This document shows, in pieces, positions 45,328 through 56,844 of a stretch of 64,000 nucleotides of DNA. The notes beneath the pieces are model-generated. The model saw only the letters and a list, made by a program, of their open reading frames with translations, searched no databases and was not told the origin of the DNA. Within the stretch, counting starts at the first letter, position 1, and every line of letters starts with the position of its first letter. A program made the position numbers and the translations under genes. This stretch comes from Aphrocallistes beatrix. Taxonomy: Eukaryota; Porifera; Hexactinellida; Sceptrulophora; Aphrocallistidae. Location of the stretch: positions 2,279,696-2,343,695 of the forward strand of contig OY725492.1 in assembly GCA_963281255.1 (NCBI GenBank), read 5' to 3'.

Positions 45328-45787
45328 ACAAGGTTTTCCCAAAAGTTCCTTACCGATTTGATAACGAATACAAGTACATATATTATTCAAATTCCTGGTC
45401 AAAATGTTTAATATATTCCTCCTTCAACTTTTTCAACCGCTCCCATCTCTCTGACAGTTTGTCTATGCCTATGGCAAAGAAATATGGAGGGGTACCTTTT
45501 ACTCAGTGATTTACTGCCTGCTCCAGGTCCTTGAATTCGCTAAATCTCTTGCCGCGTAGCGGTCTTTTCATTTCTTCGAAGAGCCAATAGTCGCTCCATG
45601 CTAGGTCTGGGCTATAAGGTGGGTGGGAAAGACATTCAAAGCCCAAGCGCCGAATGGCGTCATTTGTTTTATCACTGACATGGGGCCTCGCATTATCATG
45701 TTGCAGTAAAATTCCATGGGTCATTTTACGACGTCTCTCCCGCTTAATCACTTCCCGCAATTCTTCCAGTTCGCTTATGTACACGTA
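45328..45787 (-). pseudogene. mariner transposase, C-terminal half
   Basis: Minus-strand frame from 45787 down: LLQHDNARPHVSDKTNDAIR holds the second catalytic Asp, and YSPDLAWSDYWLFEEMK the third, 34 residues apart, the DD34D spacing of mariner. A TGA replaces the expected Trp after EQAVNH; beyond it KGTPPYFFAIGIDKL and HFDQEFE complete the usual C-terminus at about 45382. The tip near 45328 (AAGGTTTTCCCAAAAGTTCC) resembles mariner ends. The N-terminal half is missing where gypsy-type sequence joins. Confidence 0.85.
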
Positions 45788-47282
45788 GTAGTCACTATTG
45801 ATGGTACTTTCTCAGGAAGCCAGTCAATTGACAGTATATCCTTTCTATCCCAGAATTCTTTATACATATCGACCGACACCACTCTCGAATTCTTTCCCCA
45901 TCCACATTCCTTCCTTGATCAGAAATTACCACTCTCGGGTAACCATGTCGATAACACCACCCATGTATTAAGGCCTGGACAATAGACTTTCCTTCTTGAT
46001 CCTTTTACGGATACTGACCCGAAGTCCACGGTAATGTCGCCACATCATATGCTACTGTCATTCACTGAAATTGCCAACCCAAGTCACAAGAGGATAACGG
46101 TTCTTTGGGTTGTGACGACCTCTTGTTTCTCAAACACACCCTACATTCCTTACTGAATACAGAATTTACGGACGTCCAACCACATTTTCTTCCACCAAAA
46201 CGGGCGCTGTACCTCCCTATATGTTCGCTGTATTCCCGCATGAGTGTTGCAATGTACCGCTGAGATAATCACATTAGATATACCTCTCGGAATTACTAGT
46301 TTACATCTCTGAATAACCCACCATCTATCATCTGCATTCCTCTGACTTTCTTGAATTGTCCATCTAATATTCTCCCATGAGCCTCTAATTGAAACAACAA
46401 TTGCCTACAGTTCATGTCCTCCATCTGCTTCCTTTTGATCCATTCAAATGATATTTCAAATTGTGAAATTGTAAATACATGTCGCTCCAGGAACTCTTCT
46501 TCGTCGTTAATGGTCTGATCTAATTCAACTTTTGTTCGGCTAAGATAATCAGCAGCTACATTTTCGACCTCGTAATCAATGGACTCCAATTCTAATAACA
46601 ACCTACCGAACTTGCCACGTGGATCTGGCTGTTTTCTCATCCACTATAATGGATTGTGATCCGACGCAAAAACACTTTCGGGCGGCTTGTAGTTGCTTCT
46701 TCCATTTTCTGAAGGATGTTATTATCGCCCAGGCCTCCAGCTCCCCAGCGCTATAATTAGACTGTGTCTTACTAAGCTTAGAAGAGAAAAACGCCAATGG
46801 TCGACGTACCCCCTGAGAGTTGTACTGTGTGAGAATTCCCCTAATCGCTTGCTTCGAAGCATCCACTTCCTCAATGAACGGTAGGTCCCATTTGGCATTT
46901 TTGGGAATGCCAAAGTGACCGGATGGGACGATAGAGTTTCGCATAATTCATGAAATGCCTTTTCACACGTCTTACTCCATATATATAACGAATATTATTG
47001 CGAGTCAACTCATGCAACGGAGACGCCGCTCTTTCGAAATCTTGAATGAAACTCCTATAATAATTGACTAAACCCAAGAACGACTTTAATTCTTTGGCGT
47101 CCGACGGTCTCTTCTTGTTTAATTTTCTCGACTAGTGCCGGTATTGGCCGATTACCTTCTTTCGATAAAATGTGCCCTACGAATTCTATTTTCGTATATC
47201 TAAAGAAGCATTTTTCCCTTCGTAGCACAATGATTTTTTGCTTAAAATACTCGAAATAATTGCGCGCAAAAGTTATCACCAT

Positions 47283-47544
47283 TAATATATTCTATATACC
47301 TAAGTAAATTAATATTACTATATAAAAGCTTTCCAACGGTGGGAATTCTTGAAATATGATGCCTAACGTCCGGACGCGTCCTGAACCCTTTGGACGAAAA
47401 TGATCGTCTTGAATTTTTTTAACTCCATGATTTTTCGCTTCTTTTAGGTATACTAAATGCTTTCTAATCATGTATGTTTCTATCTAACTCTAATCGTCTT
47501 AAATACGAATATATCGATAAAGGAGTATACCTGGTATGTCATTG
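47283..47544. other. no gene seen
   Basis: Short unassigned stretch between the fossil and FB-3. Confidence 0.5.
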
Positions 47545-49522
47545 CATAGCCTACTATACATAAGGCCTCACAACTGATTGTGGATTTTGGACCAGGGATG
47601 CGGAGGAAGACCGTTGAACTAATGCATGAGCTGCCTTAAATCATTTACAAAGCACAATAGAGCTTAGGAATATATTATCAGCATATACAAATATGGTGTC
47701 AAAGTACCCATATCCATTGTTAAAATTTTGATTAGTCACCATATGGTTGCGCAATAGGTTATATTTGTGACAAATTTGGTGATTTTCAGACAGGGGCGTA
47801 GCCAGGATTCTGGATTGGGGGTGTCCTGAGCGAGCGAAGCGAGCTGTAATCGGGGGTCTGGGGCTTGGCCCCCAGCGAAATTTTTAAAATTACTGTAACT
47901 AACGACAAATTTTGTAGTATGAGAAACTCTTTACAGTAACCTCTATCCACTAACAATGAAACACTTTCAATATTCGGTTAGACCAAATACTATTTGGCAA
48001 ATAGTAGTTGATATTCGGTTGGAAACCGAATACCAGTATTCGTATTGGGTTGGAGTAGCCGAATATTATCAGTATTCGTATTCGGTTGGAGTAACCGAAT
48101 ATTATCAGTATTCATCAGGTTTTCATCCAGGCGTACTGGGCTCGCCTAGAGGCGCGTATTTGATCTCATGGATCATAATTAGGCGTATGATTTTTGAGGT
48201 TAGGCGCGCGGCATACGTATCACATCTCGACGTAGACTCTGTCGCATCTGTAGTTTCACTTTCTTTGTTGGGTGGTTGTTCATGCAAGTACTGAATCACT
48301 GCATTGGACTGCAGTCTACAATAGGCGGATCAGGAGCAGAAACTGGGAGAGCGCATTCACTTTCAGCTTCCACACTAAAATAGCGCAACATAGTGCATTG
48401 CCGCTTGGCTTCACTCATAGTTACAATGAAAGCAATATTTAGTTAGCATAACATTCCACAAAAATATTAACGAACAGCTGCAATATTAAATAAACATTTA
48501 ATTAACTGGAAATATAAGATAGTAATAAGTAACAGACATCGAACAAGTATTAGTAGACCCTATGGATGTTTTTGAGGTGCTTTTGAAGCGGTAGTGGTCC
48601 TCCGTTCCTGACAAAAAAATTCAGTCTACCAGGATTGGGGGGGGGCCTAGGCCACCCAGGACCCCCCCCCCCTCCCTACGCCACTGTTTTCAGAGGCCGT
48701 TTAGGGGCAGTGTTTTTACCGTAAAATTTTTCGCATAGAACTGAGATATGAATGGGTTAATACTAAAAATTTGGAATTTTTTCATGGAATGTTGGTACAT
48801 TCCAGTGTTGCTATGGAAACGTGTTTTGGTCAGTTTGGGTCATATCTTGAAAACCACAAGAGCTAGACATTTAAATGTAATTCCATTTGATTGGAAATAT
48901 ACTACTTCCTATTAAGTGATAATATAATTTCGACCTCTAAATTCAATAGTTTATGAGATATTCGACAATGTACCATATTGGTCACATTTGATAATTTGTC
49001 GATTATCTCATAAACCTTTGAATTTAGAGGTCGAAATTATATTATCACTTAATAGGAAGTAGTATATTTCCAATCAAATGGAATTACATTTAAATGTCTA
49101 GCTCTTGTGGTTTTCAAGATATGACCCAAACTGACCAAAACACGTTTCCATAGCAACACTGGAATGTACCAACATTCCATGAAAAAATTCCAAATTTTTC
49201 GTATTAACCCATTCATATCTCAGTTCTATGCGAAAAATTTTACAGTAAAAACACTTAGAAGTGCCCCTAAACGACCTCTGAAAATCACCAAATTTGTCAC
49301 AAATGTAACCTATTGCGCAACCATATGGTGACTAGTCAAATTTTTAACAATGGATATGGGTACTTTGACACCATATTTATATATGCTGATAATATATTCC
49401 TAAGCTCTATTGTGCTTTGTAAATGATTTAAGGCAGCTCATGCATTAGTTCAACGGTCTTCCTCCGCATCCCTGGTCCAAAATCCACAATCAGTTGTGAG
49501 GCCTTATGTATAGTAGGCTATG
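47545..49522. mobile_element. foldback FB-3, with nested hAT-like MITE
   Basis: Tips CATAGCCTACTATACATAAG and exact inverse. Exact 7 bp target duplication GTCATTG at 47538-47544 and 49523-49529. Without the insert at 47791-48686 it is about 1.08 kb, like FB-1 and FB-2, but it belongs to a distinct subfamily (AATGGAATGT block shared, most of the arms diverged). Arms match each other closely. Confidence 0.92.
47791..48686. mobile_element. hAT-like MITE, 896 bp
   Basis: Tips CAGGGGCGTAGCCAGGATTC and inverse CAGTGGCGTAGGGAGG, with exact 8 bp target duplication TTTTCAGA (47783-47790, 48687-48694). Interior contains AACCGAATA/TATTCGGTT repeats (about 47955-48110) and a GC-richer patch without a usable frame. 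Confidence 0.9.
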
Positions 49523-49749
49523 GTCATTGTATTTTCCCATAAGATTGGAGTTCACTCGACAGTATATTTTGTTAATTGAATTTATGCACTAGTTGTATAC
49601 TATCAATCGTGTTAAATATTAATTAAACCGTAGTATTTCCTGGAATTCTTGAGTAAATTCGAATTGAAATAAGAGTTATGGTACAGTGTGAGTTGTTACA
49701 AAAGTGATTAACTTCATAGCTTGTTTCAAAAATATCGTCCATATTAGTA

Positions 49750-50213
49750 TACAGGCGTCCGCGGCTGGCAAACACTTTGTGTCCACCGGAGGCGCATTTC
49801 AGGCGCCTGGAGTCACATTGATTAGTTATAAGGGAGGTATAATCTCTAGATACGTTTGTCCTAATGCTATAATCGACATAGCACAAAATTTGTCAATTTT
49901 TAATTTTGATGCGTAATGATGACGTCATAACAAAGTGCTGTGTCATCATTTTTTGATGATAGTTGCATCATATGTGAGGTATATTCATATACACATTCTA
50001 TTAAAATTTCAGCGTTCTATCCCCTAAAATGGCTGAGTTATGTTCGAAAAACTGAAATTTCTAATTATTATAAATAGTGACAATGACGTCATAATTCCAT
50101 AATGAGTTGACATTTTTGTCTGAGGTCAGAACATGTGTGTGGAGTCATAGCCAAAAGATTCCTACATGCCAAAAATCAGCTTTCTGTGCCTTGCAGTTTC
50201 TTCAATCAATTCG
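49750..50213 (+). repeat. R element 12
   Basis: Shortened GC block (GGCGTCCGCGGCTGGCAAAC), body with two TGACGTCA, ending CAATCAATTCG. Confidence 0.88.
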
Positions 50214-50476
50214 CTGAAATTTTAATTGAATGTGTATATGAATATACCTCACATATGATGCAACTATCATCAACAAATGATGACACAGCACTTTGTTATG
50301 ACGTCATCATTACGCATCAAAATTAAAAATTGACAAATTTTGTGAGATGTCAATTATAGCAGTAGGATAAACGTATCTAGAGATGATATCTCCCTTATAA
50401 CTAATCAATGTGACTCCAGGCGCCTGAAATGCGCCTCCGGTGGACACAAAGTGTTTGCCTGCCGCGGACGCCTGTA
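50214..50476 (-). repeat. R element 13, inverted against R12
   Basis: Begins inside the body (CTGAAATTTTAATTGAATG) and ends at the shortened GC block CGCGGACGCCTGTA. Same GC-block deletion as R12, so the pair arose from one subtype or by inverted duplication. One TGACGTCA. Confidence 0.88.
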
Positions 50477-51829
50477 TACTATTATGGACGATAGTTAAAA
50501 TGGTCACATTTTGGCTTTTTTGGGTTTACCGCGAAAACATCAATGAAAGAGTCCAGGAGAACCTGCAACTGCTTTTTCTCACTAGTCCAAGTTCTGGGTT
50601 GATATTCCAGCCTCCTTGTATAGTGATGTCTGTCTTCGATGTTATTTGCGCCACTCTAGCACGAGACAAAGTCCAACCTCCGTTTAAATTAGCTTCAGTA
50701 TCTTTCCATTTATTCCCTAGTCTGATGCGGTAGTTATCCCAATCGAATTCCGTGCAATGAAACTTTCGTAAGAAGTCCCTTCCGAGGATAAAGAAAGACT
50801 GTGCGCAGAATAATACTTGCAACTTCTGACCGACAACCTGTCCGTCCCCGACATCGATTGTTACTACGACTTCCCTACATACTTCAACAGGGTTGTCATC
50901 TAGTCCTTGGATCTGACCTCTGCAACCTGCAAATCCAATTCCCAAATTTCCAAGTGAAAACTTGTCAATTATCGACGGTTGGGCCCCCGAATCCAGCATT
51001 GCGGTCGATTCCTTCCCGTTCACCCTCACTGTGACCAAAATTCCAGCTTCTTTGACTGTGCCTGACACCCTTCCGACTCGTTTCCTATTACAAGGATATT
51101 TCCCTTTTGCACTCCCTCAAACTATGACCTAAGTGTCCACATTTCGAGCAATGTCTCCTTGGACATAACCTTATCAAAATGCCCAACCTCGGCACATATA
51201 AAACATGCGTTACCCCTCGGCTTGTGGCTAGTTTTCATATTTTCCCCTAGTCGACGATCCTGTTTTTGGTAAAGCGTTCGTTTGATATAATTCACTTCAT
51301 AACCAGCGTCTACCTTACTTGATGATAAGGTGACGTTATTTCCAGACGTCGCCGATCCTCCAATAATGGTGTAACTGCTGCCCTAAAGAGAGGTGCCCAC
51401 TCACTGATCAAGTCATCTTTTTGAAGCGGGGGGATAGCTAAGTTCGGAATGGTACCTGGCGTCCATCTAGCTTGTTTCCTCCACCCGGACTCATCTTCCT
51501 CTTGATTGATCATCCATTCGACTTAACTTCTCCCTCTGAAAATTCATGAGCCATCTTGATGTACAGGAATATGCAATTTGCATTTACGTATGTAATGAAA
51601 CCAGTTAGCACAAACGATATCTGGCGTTTAATAATTTCGTACGAGAAATACAAATTGCAAATGAGAAGTTCTCCTTGCTGTCCTATTAATTTGCCTACGT
51701 ATATATGCTACACACGTACTACTATCAATGAACTACGGCCGTCGCCTATACACACAAACTTGATTCTACCAATTCGCTGATTTACAAATCAACATTGACA
51801 ACACGTTTACATTACACTACACTCTCCCT

Positions 51830-52085
51830 CCATGAATATGGGAACTAATTTGCTTGATCCCCTTGAGCCATTTTTCCTCACCATCTCACTGGATCTCCGA
51901 ACAACTGGGTCTTCTTCGTCTCTCTGGTAGATCGTCTCGGGATTTGATTTAGGAATGGCTTATCCAAGCCCCTTTCGTCTCCATCAACCAAACTATGGTT
52001 TTCAGAGGGCGATGTAATTTGTTTCTCTTTACTGTGTGAGCCTTCTTGTAGATACCGTTGGAGAATCTTGGATCGTTACGTTTCC
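51830..52085 (-). mobile_element. gypsy-type fossil, pol tail before the LTR region
   Basis: A broken minus-strand stretch with a basic RRSSEMVRK-like segment, as at the end of many gypsy pol genes, followed by a purine-rich tract (GGAGGGAGAG) right before the LTR-like start TGTAGTGTAA at 51822. It fits the end of a second gypsy-type copy lying upstream of the first. Confidence 0.45.
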
Positions 52086-52113
52086 CTCCTGGGGCGCATT
52101 TTTAACCTTATTA

Positions 52114-52387
52114 CAGTGAACCCTCGCTAATCCGAACAGGAAATTTAAAAAATATCAGCGAGTTTTTTTTATAAACGAAAGTAGATACGACAATGCAATC
52201 GATTAATGAAACCAATCAACTATTTAATTCGATCATTTTGAATGTGGTCTATGTACTTGTTCAGATTATCGAGGTATACCCTAAAACCCAAAATATATGT
52301 ATCATTTGCATTCCGATATTCAGATTAGTGAAATTCGGATTAGCGAAGTTCGGATTAGCGAGAGTTCAGATTAGCGTGGGTTCACTG
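52114..52387. mobile_element. pogo-like MITE, 274 bp
   Basis: Ends CAGTGAACCCTCGCTAATCC and inverse CAGTGAACCCACGCTAATCT, TA flanks, TTCGGATTAGCGA repeats inside. Confidence 0.88.
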
Positions 52388-52495
52388 TACTTAACGATTT
52401 TTTTCAATTCATATTTCGTCTAGTGTGTAGTTATACCAATACGCATCCTTACTATTAAAACTCGATTAATGTTTGTATATATATACACTGCCCGG

Positions 52496-52960
52496 ACAAA
52501 AGTATTCGACCACCACGAAAACTTACATACAAATAGTATTAAATTAGATCTTTTTAAGAAGGAACATGTCCCTAAACAGTAGAAAATACTTTATTTTTTA
52601 GTTCAAATTCGCAATCTACACATTCTAATTACTCATAATTGAGAGTTTCAACTCAATTACATATTCTTATGTTGAAAATTATGAACCTATGCCACTTTGT
52701 GTCACTAAACGCCATCATATATAATGGCTGTGACTTGGGACAAGTAGCATCAAGTAGCAAATGTTGATATTTATTAACTTGGGAGTTAGTAATTAAGCTG
52801 AGGCTATCAATTATGAATAATTAGAATGTGTAGTTTACGAATTTGAAATAAAAAATAGAGTATTCCTTACAGTTTGAGAACATATTCCTTTATGAATAGA
52901 CCCACTTTAACACTATTTGTATGGCAGTTTCTGTAGTGGTCGAATACTTTTGTCCGGGCA

Positions 52961-52963
<3 letters not shown>
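52496..52963. mobile_element. Tc1-type MITE, 468 bp
   Basis: Ends CACTGCCCGGACAAAAGTAT and inverse CAGTGCCCGGACAAAAGTAT, TA flanks. Subfamily closest in tip sequence to the Tc1 element at 9121-10730. Confidence 0.92.
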
Positions 52964-53001
<38 letters not shown>

Positions 53002-53004
<3 letters not shown>

Positions 53005-53509
53005 TCGACTCTCGTTAACACGTACACCAAGGGACCGTGGAGATTTGTACTCCTTATCCGGAGTACGTGTTAACCGAAGTACGTACATAGTCACATTTGT
53101 CCAAAATACTTAATATACATAGTGATAACTACGTGAGAGTAAGAAATTGTACTTGTCAAATAGAGAACTCATTATCCATGTTGTATTAACGAGATTCGAC
53201 TGTATTTTCATTGAGAAATATTTGTTTAGTATCCATCTACGTACATACTACGTACCATATTCAAAGTGCTTGTAGGCACACACCTGTTCGTATTATCCGT
53301 GTTCGTATTAACCGATGTATTTAGTATTGAAAACGCACTGAAGGGGACCCCAAATCGTACTTATTATCCGATATTTCGTCTTATCCGTGTTCGTGTTAAC
53401 CGGAGTTCGTTTGTATATATTTTACCATAGATTAGATTGGGGAATCAAAACTTGTACTTCTTATCCGATTGTACTCCTTATCCGTGTTCGTATTAACGAG
53501 AGTCAACTG
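53002..53509. mobile_element. pogo-like MITE, 508 bp
   Basis: Ends CAGTCGACTCTCGTTAACAC and inverse CAGTTGACTCTCGTTAATAC, TA flanks. ACTCCTTATCCG and GTTAACCG motifs recur inside. Confidence 0.92.
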
Positions 53510-53723
53510 TAGTATATATATATATATCTGTAACGAATTGATTGAAGAAACTGCCAGGCGTAGAAGGTTGATTTTTGGCATGTGGGAGTCTTTTGGCTAT
53601 GGCTCCAGTAAGTTCTGAGCTCAGACAAAAATGTCGACTCATCATTGAATTATGACGTCATTGTAACATTTTTAAAAGTTAAGCAACACAGTTATTCGAG
53701 CTTAACTCAGCCATTATAGGAGA

Positions 53724-54165
53724 CAAGCGCGCTTCGCTCGCTTGCGCTGCGCGGCTGGCGGACACTTCGTGTCCGCCGGAGGCTCCCTTCGGTCGCCTAG
53801 GGGTGACATTGGTTAATTAAACGGGATATATCATCTCTAAATATGTCCATCTTAGTTTTAAAATCGATATCACTCGAGAAATCACCAAATTTGTCAATTA
53901 TAAAATTTTTTGATGCGTAATGATGACGTCATAACAGAGTGATGAGTCATCATTTTTTGATGATAGTTGCATCATATGTGAGTTATATTAATATACACAT
54001 TCTATTAAAATTTCAGCCTTCTATCTCCTATAATGGCTGAGTTATGCCCGAATAACTGTGTTGCTTAACTTTTAAAAATGTGACAATGACGTCATAATTC
54101 CATGATGAGTAGACATTTTGCTCTGGGCTCAGAACTTACTGGAGCCATAGCCAAAAGACTCCCAC
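53724..54165 (+). repeat. R element 15, right end lost
   Basis: Complete GC block with perfect hairpin, body with two TGACGTCA and one TGAGTCA, stops at AGACTCCCAC. Confidence 0.9.
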
Positions 54166-54205
54166 GGTAATGCGGAAATGGTCCGACTTTTCGAAAAAGG
54201 AAATA

Positions 54206-54650
54206 CAGTCGAAATCGGGTTATTTTGTCCATTTGATTACACTTCCAAAACGACAAAATAAACTAATAGACAAAATAATCCGATAGACAAAAAATCCGAC
54301 TGGCATAAAATCCGATGGTTGTATATAATTAGTAACAAATAACAGGGTAAGTGTTAATCTATTCTTACACAAGTATTACAAAGAGAAAAATTGTTAGTTT
54401 TGTTGCACATAGTCTCTTATGTCGCCCTGCTTTAACAAAATAACAGCTAATATAAAATAAAGGACAAAAATAAGCCAACAAATTATCAATTGTTCACCCC
54501 AGATAGACAAAATAAGACAAAAAAAACCGAAGACAAAAAAATCCGATTATTTTATAATTGAATTATGAATAAAACAATTTTTACACTGACTTGACGACAA
54601 AATAACCCAATGGGACAAAAAAACCCGGTGTCAAAATAACCCGATTTCAA
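54206..54650. mobile_element. pogo-like MITE, ~445 bp
   Basis: Ends CAGTCGAAATCGGGTTATTT and inverse AGTTGAAATCGGGTTATTTT. GACAAAATAA motifs throughout. Related to 31921-32362. Confidence 0.85.
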
Positions 54651-54663
54651 CTTTTTATCATTA

Positions 54664-55135
54664 CAAGCGCGCTTCGCTTGCTTGCGCTGCGCGGCTGACG
54701 GACACTTTGTGTCCGCCGGAGGCTCCCTCCGGTCGCCTACGGTCACCATTGATTAATTATAAGGGAGATAACATCTCTAAATACGTCTGTCCTACTATTA
54801 TAATCGATATCGCAAGAAAAAGCACCGAATTTGACAATTTTAAAATTTTGATGAGTAATGATGACGTCATAACAAAGTGATGTGTCATCATTTTTTGATG
54901 ATAGTTATGCTCGAATAAATGTATTGCTTAACTTTTTAAAATGTGACAATGACGTCATAATTCCATGATGAGTCGACATTTTGCTCTGAATTCAGAACTT
55001 ACTGGAGCCATACCTAAAGACTCCCACATGCCAAAAATAAGCTTTCTGTGCCTGACTGTTTCTTCAATCAATTCGTTACATATATATATATATATATACA
55101 CAAACAAACAATAATCGAGTTTTAATAGTAAGGAT
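54664..55135 (+). mobile_element. R element 16
   Basis: Complete GC block, body with two TGACGTCA, internal loss of about 110 bp after GATGATAGTT, TA tract and right end TAATCGAGTTTTAATAGTAAGGAT-type sequence. Confidence 0.92.
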
Positions 55136-55220
55136 GATTAATGGTTTTTTATTCGAGCTATTTCCTTTTTTGGAAAGTCGAACTATTTCCGGTTTTGGTT
55201 CGAACTATTTCCACCATACC

Positions 55221-55348
55221 AATCCCACATGCCAAAAATTAGCTTTCTGTGCCCGGCAGTTTCTTCAATCAATTCGTTACAGAGATATACGTATATATAT
55301 ATATATATACACATACACAAACATTAATCGAGTTTTAATAGTAAGGAT
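55221..55348 (+). repeat. R element 17, right end only
   Basis: From CCCACATGCCAAAAATTAGC to GTTTTAATAGTAAGGAT. Confidence 0.88.
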
Positions 55349-55449
55349 AGAAGGCTGAAATTTTAATAGAATCTGTATACTGTTAAAATAAATATGGACG
55401 GATTCACTAAATGAAAAGTTAAAGTTTTTACAGGTAGAAGGCTATTCTG

Positions 55450-55572
55450 ATTAGAGGAGGTGTATTCATTTCCCATAGAAATAACGTTATTTCACTAATC
55501 CGAACAAATTCACTAATCGGAACGGTTCAGATTTCTTTGAGACAGGGCTATTCGGATTAGCGATGTGTACTG
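55450..55572. repeat. pogo-type MITE right end
   Basis: TTCACTAATCCGAACAAATT and GATTAGCGATGTGTACTG before TA. Left end not found. Confidence 0.6.
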
Positions 55573-55574
55573 TA

Positions 55575-56110
55575 TTATAAGAATGACTTGTCTGCAACCA
55601 GACTCCCTGCAGTCAACTTCCACATTGACTCCCTTAGTTTGGATGATTATGGCCCTTGATACAAGGGTGATAACGAATCTCCTCGATTCATAGCCTGTAC
55701 GAGAACTACATCACCCACCTGGAACTTTCTGTGTGATTTTCCTCGGTCATAATATTTCTTTTGTTTGGTCTTGGCCTGAGTCGTGTTTGACTCAATCTCC
55801 CGATGCAATGCCTCGTTCCAGGATTGAAAATTCCAAAGCTCTTTTGCATCTTGAATCCAGGCTCGATTAAGGGTAACCACAGATCTACCCGAGATCTCAG
55901 ACATGTCCCATACATGGCTTTATGAGGAGATACTCCTGTACTAGTGTTTACCAACGAGTTCATAGTAAAAGTTACTTCATCTACCAACATAGGCCAATTG
56001 CTCTTAACGATCTCCAGGTCTTCCAGTAAAACATCTCATTACTTGTTTAAAACTTTCAACTGACCGCTCGGCCTGACCGACCTGATCACAGAAGAAGGGA
56101 GGAGTACTCA
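55575..56110 (-). mobile_element. gypsy-type fossil, integrase C-terminal part
   Basis: Old broken minus-strand integrase: core end (PFFCDQVGQAERSVESFKQV), the NTSTGVSPHKAMYG segment and the C-terminal domain (KKYYDRGKSHRKFQVGDVVL). A few breaks. Probably the same copy as the pol tail at 51830-52085, separated by the 52.1-55.5 kb cluster of younger repeats. Confidence 0.7.
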
Positions 56111-56115
56111 ATTAC

Positions 56116-56760
56116 CTATGACTGCTCGAAAGCAATAGATAGGTCGTCCTCCGTCTTGAGTGAGTCAATCATCTCCGTAGGCAGCATCGTGTATGAAGCC
56201 AGGTCAGGAGGTTTCCTCCCATAACGAACACAGTATGGAATCCTACCAACACCACTATGATAAACCGTATTCTTACTATACTGAACAAATTTCAATTCAC
56301 TCACCCACTCATTCATTGGCTTGCCCAGGGATGTGAAGCGTGTAAACAGCTGCTTCTTAAAGTCCTGGTTGGCTCGCTCCACAATCCCTTGGGCGGCGAG
56401 GTCTCCCGTGTATGAAGCGGGTATTCTTCCAGAGTTTAGCCACGACAGAGTACAGCTCCTTGTTCTTAAATTCCCCTCCATCATCCGTGTGCAAGATGTG
56501 TGACGGACCATGTTCACACAAGATGTGGATACCAACTGCTCGGCCACTTCCTCTGCTGACTTGGTCTTAACTGCTTTCAGAACGATAAACTTACTGAAAA
56601 GTCCTGGTAATTAAGGATATACTTGTAGACGTTATCTTCACCATGCACATGTTGACTAGGTCAGCTTGTTCGCGCATCCCTACAGAGGGAGGGATGATAG
56701 GCTTATGGATAATCTCATTGAGGATTTTCTTCGCTGCTTGTCTACTAAACACTTGCCCTC
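56116..56760 (-). mobile_element. integrase-core fossil, KRBA2/GIN-like type
   Basis: Minus-strand integrase core of a kind also found in vertebrate KRBA2 and related gypsy- or Ginger-derived genes: FIVLKAVKTKSAEEVAEQLV, QGIVERANQDFKKQLF and LKFVQYSKNTVYHSG. Broken, with a few interruptions. It lies directly against the gypsy-type integrase but is a different family. Age unclear, probably old. Confidence 0.65.
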
Positions 56761-56844
56761 GCTAATTTTTTACCAATTCATAGTTTCTGACTTGATGTTC
56801 TGAATCAGTTAGAAATCTATGCTGTACTATTATAATGCATAGTC

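Larger units (their letters stand above)
45787..51822 (-). mobile_element. gypsy-type LTR retrotransposon fossil, heavily interrupted
   Basis: An old, broken LTR element on the minus strand. Parts in order: long terminal repeat region (about 51560-51822), gag with zinc-knuckle region (about 51060-51540), aspartic protease (50526-51068, motif LDSGA), the end of reverse transcriptase with RNase H (46296-47282) and the zinc-binding start of integrase (45787-46295). Most of reverse transcriptase is absent, and several breaks occur in the rest. Between protease and reverse transcriptase lie younger insertions: an R pair (49750-50476) and foldback FB-3 (47545-49522). The left side abuts the mariner relic. 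Confidence 0.72.
52445..53722 (-). mobile_element. R element 14 with two MITEs in its TA tract
   Basis: Inverted end ATCCTTACTATTAAAACTCG at 52445, TA tract, then MITEs 52496-52963 and 53002-53509, more TA repeats, and the R body from CTGTAACGAATTGATTGAAG (53527). It ends at the R15 start. One TGACGTCA. Confidence 0.88.
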
